From: Sulfurimonadaceae bacterium
GTDB taxonomy: Bacteria > Campylobacterota > Campylobacteria > Campylobacterales > Sulfurimonadaceae
DNA length: 6,601 nt
Reading direction: 5' to 3'
NCBI GenBank assembly: GCA_026193155.1
Contig: JAPHSI010000113.1
Coordinates: forward strand, 1 to 6,601
A program made the position numbers and the translations under genes. The notes beneath the pieces were generated by a model that was given only the letters and a program-made list of their open reading frames with translations, was not told the origin of the DNA and made no database searches. Shown here piece after piece: positions 1-6,173 of the stretch. Positions within the stretch are counted from its first letter, which is position 1; each line of letters starts with the position of its first letter.

Positions 1-1029
1 GAGAATTCGAGATTTGATAAAACATATATGCTTGGTAACGGGGAATTTGCACTAGTAAGAGAAGCTAAAAGTGACAATGATGATTTTATAACAGATTTGA
101 CAGACATAATAAGTGAATATCAGTTAAATATCAAAAAAGCTAAATTTGTTATAGATGGCTATAAGTACAACCCGGAAGTAGTTGTAAGTTATGTTATAGG
201 TTCAGAAAATATATACGAAGATGCTAAACTCGGTCTAAAATATTTAGTTAAAAATAAACTAACTTTAGTAGATGCTAAAGGTTTATTAAACGAAAGCAGG
301 AAAGCTTCACAAAAAAATATTGATGTTATAAATATGATTAAAGATGCTCTTGAGAGTAAAAATGTAGTGTCATATTTACAGCCGATCATAAACAACAGGA
401 CTAATAAGATTGAAAAATATGAATCACTTGTTAGAATAATTGATAAAGAAAATAATGTAATAACACCTTTCATATTTTTAGACGTATCAAAAAAAGGTGG
501 TTATTATGATTCTATTACACGTGTTGTAATTGATAATGTTTTTGATTTATTAAGAAATATGGATGAAAAAATATCTATTAACTTTTCTTATCTAGATATT
601 GCCAATAATGAAACTCTGGAATATTTTTATCAAAAACTAGATACTTGTGAAAAATGTGATAACCTTATAGTTGAACTACTAGAAGATGAACGCGTTAAAG
701 ATTTTAAAGAGGTAGAAAAATTTATTTTTACCGTAAAAAACAGTGGAGTTAAAATAGCTATAGATGATTTTGGAGAAGGGTACTCGAACTTTTCCAGATT
801 ATTAAAATTCCATCCTGATATTATAAAGATAGATGGAAGCTTGATTAAAAATATAAATCAAGACACTCATAATAGAAATGTAGTTGAGACGATTGTGGCA
901 TTTGCAAGAAAAGAGAAAATAGCTACAGTAGCAGAGTTCGTGCATTCAAAAGAGGTCTTAGACATTGTAAATGAGATAGGTATAGATTATTCACAAGGTT
1001 TCTACTTAGGGGAACCAAAAGCAATATAG
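1..1029 (+). CDS. GGDEF-EAL protein, C-terminal part (probable c-di-GMP phosphodiesterase), 5' truncated
   Basis: The reading frame is open to the window edge, so the ATG at 28 is internal and the true start lies upstream. Residues before that ATG read RFDKTY, the usual run-in to a GGDEF signature. The signature itself is GNGEF (nt 34-48): the second Gly and the metal-binding Asp are lost, and the aligned I-site reads SxxD instead of RxxD, so cyclase activity is unlikely. An EAL domain follows from about nt 355. Its motif is ESLVR (nt 421-435). Numbering from the ATG at 28, the family catalytic set is present: E132, N185, E216 with E219 (VELLE), D246-D247 (IDDFGEGYSN), K267 (KID), E303 (AEF) and Q323 (QGF). 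The usual AEGVE reads AEFVH. By family knowledge such proteins hydrolyse c-di-GMP to pGpG, and a degenerate GGDEF can act as a GTP-sensing regulatory domain. Activity here is inferred. Any N-terminal sensor domain is outside the window. Confidence 0.93.
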   Translation, partial: ENSRFDKTYMLGNGEFALVREAKSDNDDFITDLTDIISEYQLNIKKAKFVIDGYKYNPEVVVSYVIGSENIYEDAKLGLKYLVKNKLTLVDAKGLLNESRKASQKNIDVINMIKDALESKNVVSYLQPIINNRTNKIEKYESLVRIIDKENNVITPFIFLDVSKKGGYYDSITRVVIDNVFDLLRNMDEKISINFSYLDIANNETLEYFYQKLDTCEKCDNLIVELLEDERVKDFKEVEKFIFTVKNSGVKIAIDDFGEGYSNFSRLLKFHPDIIKIDGSLIKNINQDTHNRNVVETIVAFARKEKIATVAEFVHSKEVLDIVNEIGIDYSQGFYLGEPKAI

Positions 1030-1030
1030 T

Positions 1031-1047
1031 GTCTTTATTTTAAAGAC
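1031..1047. repeat. Short perfect inverted repeat between convergent genes
   Basis: GTCTTTA and TAAAGAC form a perfect 7-bp stem around a TTT loop. It lies in the 5-bp gap between the + strand EAL gene and the - strand comF stop, and covers the last comF codons. A bidirectional terminator is possible at this place. The stem has only two G-C pairs and no T-tract follows on either strand, so the role is uncertain. Confidence 0.4.
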
Positions 1048-1607
1048 GAATCCGCAAGAGTAAGACAAAATAGTATATTTTTTTCTTTTTGTTTTAACGC
1101 ATCTATAGACTGGCTAAGAGTTGAGCCTGTTGTAATGATATCATCAACTAAAATTACATCTTTTGCAACTATATTTTTAAGTTCAAAATCTCTAGGATTT
1201 GATAGTCGGTACTCTTTACTTTTCCCAGAATAACTTACGTTATTTTTAGCAATAAGTTTATTAAAAAGCGGTTTTATATTTTTACTTTTTAATTGTTTAT
1301 TTAATATAGCAGTATGTGAGTAACCGCTTTTAGTATTATCATCAACAGCTATTGAGTATACTAAACTGGAAAATTTAAATTCATTTGCAAACTTTTCAAA
1401 AGAGTTCTTGGCCAAAATGTTATATATATAGTATCCCAAGTCGGTATGTTTTGTGTGTAAAAGATTTTTAATATCACTATATTTATAAAAAGATATGACC
1501 TCTGTATTTTTGATTTTTCTTCTGTAAATTTGTGGTTGTAAAAAATTTATTTGGCATCTATTACAAACATGCATTAAAGATAAATCTTCACAGAGTATAC
1601 ATTTCAT
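1035..1607 (-). CDS. ComF family protein (phosphoribosyltransferase fold)
   Basis: This 190-residue protein has the ComFC/GntX layout. An N-terminal four-cysteine zinc-finger-like motif (C3-x2-C6 and C15-x2-C18) is followed by a type I phosphoribosyltransferase domain with the PRPP-binding signature VILVDDIITTGST at 151-163. The middle carries weak forms of other ComF features, such as SGYSHTAILNKQL near 94-106. The length is normal to slightly short for the family, and the protein looks complete. The start ATG at 1607-1605 has an AAGG 9 nt upstream and places the cysteine motif at the very N-terminus. In transformable bacteria ComF proteins support uptake or processing of incoming single-stranded DNA in the cytoplasm, but the biochemical reaction is not settled and many non-competent species carry one. 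No other competence genes are in the window. It is the last gene of the - strand series, 59 bp after the RND gene, and converges on the EAL gene. It probably uses its own promoter. Confidence 0.87.
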   Translation of the reverse strand: MKCILCEDLSLMHVCNRCQINFLQPQIYRRKIKNTEVISFYKYSDIKNLLHTKHTDLGYYIYNILAKNSFEKFANEFKFSSLVYSIAVDDNTKSGYSHTAILNKQLKSKNIKPLFNKLIAKNNVSYSGKSKEYRLSNPRDFELKNIVAKDVILVDDIITTGSTLSQSIDALKQKEKNILFCLTLADSSLK

Positions 1608-1637
1608 AACTTTATACCTTAATTTATATATTACAAA

Positions 1638-1654
1638 ATTATACTTTAATTATA
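1638..1654 (-). promoter_or_regulatory. Putative comF promoter with two tandem TATAAT boxes
   Basis: On the - strand, two perfect TATAAT hexamers occur 11 bp apart (1654-1649 and 1643-1638), preceded by a T-rich run. There is no recognisable -35, which fits the sigma-70 promoters known from Campylobacter relatives, where periodic T-rich tracts replace the -35. From the proximal box a transcript would start near 1631, leaving a leader of roughly 25 nt that includes the AAGG at 1620-1617. AT-rich spacers produce such hexamers by chance, so this is moderate support only. Confidence 0.45.
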
Positions 1655-1666
1655 AAAAGAATATTT

Positions 1667-3751
1667 TTAACGAGCTTTGTCAATTGTCTCAAACTTATCG
1701 GCAAACAAGAGCATTACAGGAAGTATTAAAAGATCAGTAAGTAATGAGATGGTAATTAGTATTGCACTGTAAAGACCAATCAGACGTAATGAAGGTATTT
1801 GTGAGAAGTAAAGTGAAGCAAATACACTTACTAAAACAATTGAGCCTATAATGACAGGTACACCTGCATAAAAGAAAACTTTTTCAAGGGTATGCTTCAA
1901 ACTTCTGCCAAAGTAGCGCAGACGATAATATTTGTATGCGAAATGTATTGTTGCATCTGATGCCAGACCAAGTGATATAGTCATTGCTATAAGCATCTCT
2001 AAACTAAGCGGTATATCAAAGAGTGTTACAAAAAGTCCAAACCAGATGATAGGTATTACATTTACGGTAAAGCCAACAAATGCCATTATGTATGAGCGAA
2101 AAATCCAAGCAATAATACTACCTATAATTACGAATGCAAAAAGCAGTGAAGATGCTAGTAAAATTGCTTGATCATATTTTGCAATACTTAGAAGTGAGTT
2201 GTGATCTAAAAAATAAAGTTCTATGTTTTGATAATTTTTTAGCCATTCGAGTAATTCAAGTTTATTAATATCAAACAAATCAACTGTAATATTTAATGTA
2301 TTTTTATCAAAATATTTATTATTTAGATCATATAAGTCTATATAAAAAAAAGCTTGTAAAATAGCTTCTTCATTCAGTTCTTCTGCTCCATTTAGATTTT
2401 CAATAAGAGTTACCAAGGAGTATACTTCGCTTACTTCATCTTCAAATCTTTCTTGAAGTTCTTGAGTGAATTTTTTAACAGAATATATTAAATCTGCATC
2501 GATTTGTTTATATGGTATTTTTAGCTCTATTTGTTCATTCTTTACTTGTAATGAGAAAAAGTTATGTGTTTTTGAGAAAAATAAAAAACCACCTATAGCA
2601 GCAAGCAGATAAGTAACGGATAAAAAAATAAACAGAAATTTCTTATTATAATGAAGCTCATTTGATGTTAAAAGATATCCAAGTTTTGCATACTGTACAT
2701 GCGTGTGCTCAAGTGTAAAATGGCTTAAAATTGCCGGTAGTAGAGTTAGGTTGAGTATATAGCTCATAAATGAGGATATGATAACACTAAGACTTAATAG
2801 TTTTATAATATCTGAATCAATAAAAACTAAACTACCAAGTCCAAGCAGGGTTAAAATAGATGTCCAAATTGCAGGTGTCATACTTCTGTTTATCATCTTT
2901 GCAAGGGCATTAAATTTATTGGTTTTATATTGAGATACATGCCATCTATAGTAGAAATATAAAAACTCTACCAACCCTATTGTTATAGTAATAAAAGGCA
3001 TTGTGATGTGGATGGTTTGTATACCGGTCAGTAAAATAATAGCCGTAAACGTTAAAATCGTAGATATTGTTAATGAAAAAATTGCACTAAGTGCCGCAAT
3101 ATAATTACGAAACAGAATTCGAAACAGTAGAGTTAAAATAGATATAAATACAAAAACGAATATAAGGAGTTCATTCCAATCTATTTCGCTAATGTTGTCA
3201 ACATAAACATATTTTCCAGGAATTTTTAAACTTGAAATATCTAACTTTTGTGTTGCATTTATATAAAAATAAAATGTTTTGAAGTTTTTATCTACAACGT
3301 TAGAATAACTATTATGCTCAAGTTTAACTAGTTTTTTTAGTTTTAGTGTATCTATTTGATTAGAGTTTAAAACAACTATAAAACCTGAATTATCTCCAGT
3401 ATTATTCTCATTAGAAATAAAATCATTACTAAACAAAGATGAAACTTTTTGTACACCTTGGAGTTTTAGAAGATTATTATGTAGTTTTTGTAAATTATTT
3501 AAACTGTCATCATCAAAATCTTTAATATGAACGACAAGTTTCGATTGTTTATAAGTTTGAAAATTTTTCAATTTTGTTTTTTGGAATTCATGTGAATCGT
3601 TCAACCAAAAAAGCTCGTCGGAACTTAGAAACTTTGGTTGTACTAGAAAAGCACTTACAATTGCAAGAAATGAAAATAACAATATAATAATTTTTCGATA
3701 TTTGATTATTTGTTCAAGATATTTATTGATATTTGGTATGTTGTAGTACAT
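1667..3751 (-). CDS. RND superfamily (MMPL/Patched-like) transporter
   Basis: This 694-residue inner-membrane protein has the duplicated RND plan. TM1 lies at about 20-37, then a large periplasmic loop (38-192), and TM2-6 at about 194-212, 217-241, 248-268, 293-311 and 318-342. TM7 lies at about 371-393, then a second loop (394-527), and TM8-12 at about 528-550, 555-577, 582-608, 627-648 and 657-684. The loops are smaller than those of AcrB-type pumps, and the layout matches the MMPL/HpnN-like exporters that handle lipids or other hydrophobic molecules by proton exchange. TM10 holds GLASDATIHF with D599 at the usual proton-relay place. The equivalent TM4 segment reads GLVEF, with E262. The substrate cannot be told from sequence. 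The ATG at 3751 is supported by AGGA 6 nt upstream, overlapping the stop of the thioredoxin-like gene. That 8-bp spacing suggests co-translation with it. No outer-membrane or adaptor partner gene is present here. Confidence 0.9.
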   Translation of the reverse strand: MYYNIPNINKYLEQIIKYRKIIILLFSFLAIVSAFLVQPKFLSSDELFWLNDSHEFQKTKLKNFQTYKQSKLVVHIKDFDDDSLNNLQKLHNNLLKLQGVQKVSSLFSNDFISNENNTGDNSGFIVVLNSNQIDTLKLKKLVKLEHNSYSNVVDKNFKTFYFYINATQKLDISSLKIPGKYVYVDNISEIDWNELLIFVFVFISILTLLFRILFRNYIAALSAIFSLTISTILTFTAIILLTGIQTIHITMPFITITIGLVEFLYFYYRWHVSQYKTNKFNALAKMINRSMTPAIWTSILTLLGLGSLVFIDSDIIKLLSLSVIISSFMSYILNLTLLPAILSHFTLEHTHVQYAKLGYLLTSNELHYNKKFLFIFLSVTYLLAAIGGFLFFSKTHNFFSLQVKNEQIELKIPYKQIDADLIYSVKKFTQELQERFEDEVSEVYSLVTLIENLNGAEELNEEAILQAFFYIDLYDLNNKYFDKNTLNITVDLFDINKLELLEWLKNYQNIELYFLDHNSLLSIAKYDQAILLASSLLFAFVIIGSIIAWIFRSYIMAFVGFTVNVIPIIWFGLFVTLFDIPLSLEMLIAMTISLGLASDATIHFAYKYYRLRYFGRSLKHTLEKVFFYAGVPVIIGSIVLVSVFASLYFSQIPSLRLIGLYSAILITISLLTDLLILPVMLLFADKFETIDKAR

Positions 3752-3757
3752 ATATGA

Positions 3758-3761
3758 TCCT
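3758..3761 (-). promoter_or_regulatory. RBS of the RND gene overlapping the upstream stop codon
   Basis: AGGA lies 6 nt before the RND ATG and shares bases with the TAG stop of the thioredoxin-like gene (3762-3760). This fixes the RND start and suggests translational coupling of the two genes. Confidence 0.75.
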
Positions 3762-4224
3762 ATTTTTCAACAATTATAGAAGGACGTTTAGTAATATGCA
3801 GTTTTTGTGCGATTTTACTTATTGCATCTACTGTAGTTTGCGTTTTTGTTGTTGGCATAATTGATATTTTCTTATCTTCAAGCATAACCTCTAATAACAC
3901 TTTAACAGGCTCTTTTGAGTTGTAGATGGCAGCTATTGTATTTTTTGAATGCAGGCGTGGTATTTCATAAAGATATATTATATATTTGTATTTAGAAAGC
4001 ATTTTTGGTTTTTTACTTATCATTGAAATAAACTTTCTAGAGTATCGGCAAAGCGGGTCGACAAATACATATACATTTTGTTGCCCATTTCCATACTTTA
4101 TGCCGTAAGTCTGTATTGAACTTACTAAATTGATGCTTTCATTGTAAGGAAGTTGAGCTTTTATAGTACTATTGGCACTAATATTAGCAAAAAATACAAT
4201 AAGAAATATAGTTAATTTATACAT
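3760..4224 (-). CDS. Periplasmic thioredoxin-fold (DsbC/DsbG-like) protein with CxxS site
   Basis: This 154-residue protein begins with a hydrophobic signal peptide (about 1-17, likely cut after ISA), so it is probably periplasmic. Residues 51-64 (VYVFVDPLCRYSRK) match the strand-plus-active-site of DsbC/DsbG-type thioredoxin folds, where the family usually has DPxCxYC. Here the site is C59-R-Y-S62. C59 is the only cysteine in the whole protein, so no intramolecular disulfide can form. The RPS at 147-149 occupies the place of the cis-proline loop before the last strand. There is no room for a separate DsbC dimerisation domain. A monothiol reductase, a thiol-binding chaperone or an accessory of the downstream RND exporter are all possible; the function is inferred. 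The S62 codon is TCT, one base from the Cys codon TGT. The ATG at 4224 is the only usable start, since TAG lies five codons upstream in frame. No Shine-Dalgarno is visible before it. The RND gene follows after 8 bp. Confidence 0.78.
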   Translation of the reverse strand: MYKLTIFLIVFFANISANSTIKAQLPYNESINLVSSIQTYGIKYGNGQQNVYVFVDPLCRYSRKFISMISKKPKMLSKYKYIIYLYEIPRLHSKNTIAAIYNSKEPVKVLLEVMLEDKKISIMPTTKTQTTVDAISKIAQKLHITKRPSIIVEK

Positions 4225-4246
4225 GTTGTAGTATAACTAAATATTA
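4225..4246 (-). promoter_or_regulatory. Possible promoter directly upstream of the thioredoxin-like gene
   Basis: Two -10-like boxes read TAATAT (4246-4241) and TATACT (4235-4230) on the - strand. The second ends only 5 nt before the ATG, so a transcript from it would be leaderless or nearly so, in line with the absence of a ribosome-binding site. No -35 is recognisable. Chance occurrence in AT-rich DNA cannot be excluded. Confidence 0.3.
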
Positions 4247-4317
4247 TTACTTAGCTATTACAAAAGTGTCTCTTTTTTCAGCAATTGTGTAATTGAATTA
4301 GTTTATGAAAGGTTTGG

Positions 4318-4352
4318 TATGTTGTGTGAAAGAAAAAATATCACACAACATA
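4318..4352. repeat. Perfect 12-bp inverted repeat downstream of lepA (possible terminator hairpin or operator)
   Basis: TATGTTGTGTGA (4318-4329) and TCACACAACATA (4341-4352) are exact reverse complements around an 11-nt A-rich loop. On the lepA strand the hairpin begins about 18 nt after the lepA stop, where a terminator for prs-lepA would be expected. No T-run follows the stem; the T6 run is in the loop, so it is not a classical Rho-independent terminator. The dyad also centres about 110 bp before the thioredoxin-like start and could be a protein-binding site. The remaining bases of the 4225-4370 gap show nothing else convincing. Confidence 0.6.
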
Positions 4353-4370
4353 AATACTATATATTCTCTT

Positions 4371-6161
4371 TTAGTCCATTTTTAAGACAGACATAAATGC
4401 CTCTTGAGGAAGCTGAACTTTACCTATGGACTTCATACGTTTTTTACCCGCTTTTTGTTTCTCTAAAAGTTTACGTTTACGAGTAATATCACCACCATAA
4501 CATTTAGCGGTAACATTTTTACCCATTGATTTTACAGTTTCACGGGCGATAATCTGACTTCCAAGTGAAGCCTGAACAGCTACTTCGAAAAGTTGACGAG
4601 GAATCTCTTCTTTCATATTTTTAACCAGAATACGTCCGCGAGAAAGAGCTTGACTTCTAGGTACTACGACACTTAGTGCATCTACGACTTCACCGGCTAC
4701 TTTAATATCAAGTTTAACAAGATCACCTTCTTTAAAGCCAATTGGTTCGTAATCAAATGAAGCATAACCTTTAGAGATAGATTTTAGAGTATCGTAAAAA
4801 TCCATAACAATCTCATTCATAGGGACTTCATATTCAAGCATAACTCTGTCTTCATTTAGGTAAGTCATCTTAGTTTGATTTCCACGTTTATTTACAAGCA
4901 GAGTTATAATGTTACCCACATATTCACTTGGAGTAATTACAGTCGCTCTTACATATGGCTCTTCAATTCTATCGATTTTATTTACTTCTGGAAGTTCAGA
5001 TGGATTTTGAACATCAACTTTATCACCATTATTAAGGTATACATTATATATTACTGATGGTGCAGATGCAATTAAATCAAGGTTAAATTCGCGTTCAAGT
5101 CTTTCTTTAATAACTTCCATGTGAAGCATTCCAAGAAAACCTACACGAAAGCCAAAACCAAGTGCTACCGATGTTTCAGGCTCATAACTTAATGATGAAT
5201 CGTTTAGTTTTAGTTTGTCTAGTGCATCACGTAAATCTTCAAATTTATCAGTGTCAATTGGGAAAATTCCCGCAAATACAAACGGTTTAGCAGGTTCGTA
5301 TTTACTAACAGGTTCAAGAGCAGGGTTTTTAGCATCAGTGATAGTATCACCAACACTAACAACACTCACTTCTTTAAGACCAAGAACTACAATACCGATT
5401 TCACCGGTTTTTATAGCAGGCGTTTTAATCTTTTTCATTGGATGCGGGTACATAAGGTCTAAAATATTATGTTCTTCACCATTACTCATAAGTTTAATAA
5501 CTTGACCTTTTTTAACCTCACCGTCAAAAACACGAACAAGTGCTAAGGCACCTAGATACTGATCAAACCAACTATCATAAATAATAGCTTTTGTTGTAGC
5601 TTCTGGGTCACCTACAGGTGGTGGTATGCGATCAACTATAGCATCACAAAGTTCACGAATACCAATTCCGGCTTTTGCAGAAGTTAAAACTGCATCCGTT
5701 GCATCTATACCAATGGCTTCTTCTATCTCTTCAGCTACACGTTCCGGTTCAGCTGCAGGTAAATCAATCTTGTTTATTACAGGGATTAATTCTAGGTTAT
5801 TATCAAGTGCTAAATAAACATTAGCAATAGTTTGTGCCTCAACACCTTGTGCCGCATCTACAATAAGCAAAGCACCGTCACTAGATGCTAAAGATTTACT
5901 TACTTCATATGAGAAATCTACATGGCCCGGTGTGTCTATAAGGTTTAGTATATAAGGTTCGCCGTCTTTTACATAATCAAGACGAACGGATTGAGCTTTA
6001 ATAGTTATACCACGTTCTTGTTCAATATCCATAGTATCCATCATCTGGCTACCAAGTTCACGCTCAGTCACACTACCACACTCTTGAATAATTCTATCTG
6101 CGAGTGTAGATTTACCGTGGTCAATATGTGCGATGATCGAAAAGTTTCTAATATTTTTCAA
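4371..6161 (-). CDS. lepA: Elongation factor 4 (LepA), ribosomal GTPase
   Basis: This 596-residue protein is full length for LepA/EF4 (E. coli has 599). The GTPase domain shows all G motifs: G1 AHIDHGKST (11-19), G2 GITI with T53, G3 DTPGH (76-80, including the catalytic-type His80), G4 NKID (130-133) and G5 SAK (161-163). Domain II and the EF-G-like domains III and V follow. The end is the LepA-specific C-terminal domain, with the basic YGGDITRKRKLLEKQ block near 555-569 and the KKRMK stretch after it. EF4 binds the ribosome and acts on stalled or back-translocated complexes and in initiation or assembly; it is usually dispensable in normal growth. The start is TTG at 6161-6159. It gives the family-typical N-terminus (KNIRNFSIIAHIDHGK) and has AAGAGGA 5 nt upstream, overlapping the prs stop. 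The 10-bp spacing points to one prs-lepA transcript. Confidence 0.98.
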   Translation of the reverse strand: MKNIRNFSIIAHIDHGKSTLADRIIQECGSVTERELGSQMMDTMDIEQERGITIKAQSVRLDYVKDGEPYILNLIDTPGHVDFSYEVSKSLASSDGALLIVDAAQGVEAQTIANVYLALDNNLELIPVINKIDLPAAEPERVAEEIEEAIGIDATDAVLTSAKAGIGIRELCDAIVDRIPPPVGDPEATTKAIIYDSWFDQYLGALALVRVFDGEVKKGQVIKLMSNGEEHNILDLMYPHPMKKIKTPAIKTGEIGIVVLGLKEVSVVSVGDTITDAKNPALEPVSKYEPAKPFVFAGIFPIDTDKFEDLRDALDKLKLNDSSLSYEPETSVALGFGFRVGFLGMLHMEVIKERLEREFNLDLIASAPSVIYNVYLNNGDKVDVQNPSELPEVNKIDRIEEPYVRATVITPSEYVGNIITLLVNKRGNQTKMTYLNEDRVMLEYEVPMNEIVMDFYDTLKSISKGYASFDYEPIGFKEGDLVKLDIKVAGEVVDALSVVVPRSQALSRGRILVKNMKEEIPRQLFEVAVQASLGSQIIARETVKSMGKNVTAKCYGGDITRKRKLLEKQKAGKKRMKSIGKVQLPQEAFMSVLKMD

Positions 6162-6166
6162 ATTTT

Positions 6167-6173
6167 TCCTCTT
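6167..6173 (-). promoter_or_regulatory. lepA ribosome-binding site within the prs stop region
   Basis: AAGAGGA lies 5 nt before the TTG start of lepA and shares two bases with the prs TAA stop (6174-6172). It decides the non-ATG start and suggests that lepA translation is coupled to prs. Confidence 0.8.

Noticed and set aside
189..473. 94-residue - strand open frame within the EAL gene
   Set aside because: Antisense to a clear GGDEF-EAL coding frame; its hydrophobic translation comes from the complement of Lys/Asn/Asp-rich codons.
1653..1669. TAAAAA/TTTTTA inverted repeat at the end of the RND gene as a terminator
   Set aside because: The 6-bp stem is A-T only with a 5-nt loop; such a hairpin would be very weak and is expected by chance in this composition.
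1932..2171. 79-residue + strand open frame inside the RND gene
   Set aside because: It lies antisense within a well-supported membrane protein gene and shows no domain, RBS or recognisable motif.
4262..4295. Small inverted repeats AAAAG/CTTTT and CAATT/AATTG in the lepA-thioredoxin gap
   Set aside because: Five-bp AT-rich stems are common by chance in this spacer, and no pattern links them to a function.
5215..5505. 96-residue + strand open frame opposite lepA (similar ones at 4875-5057, 5626-5817 and 5991-6275)
   Set aside because: All are antisense to the highly conserved lepA coding frame or its prs junction, with low-complexity Ser/Thr/Ile-rich translations typical of shadow frames.
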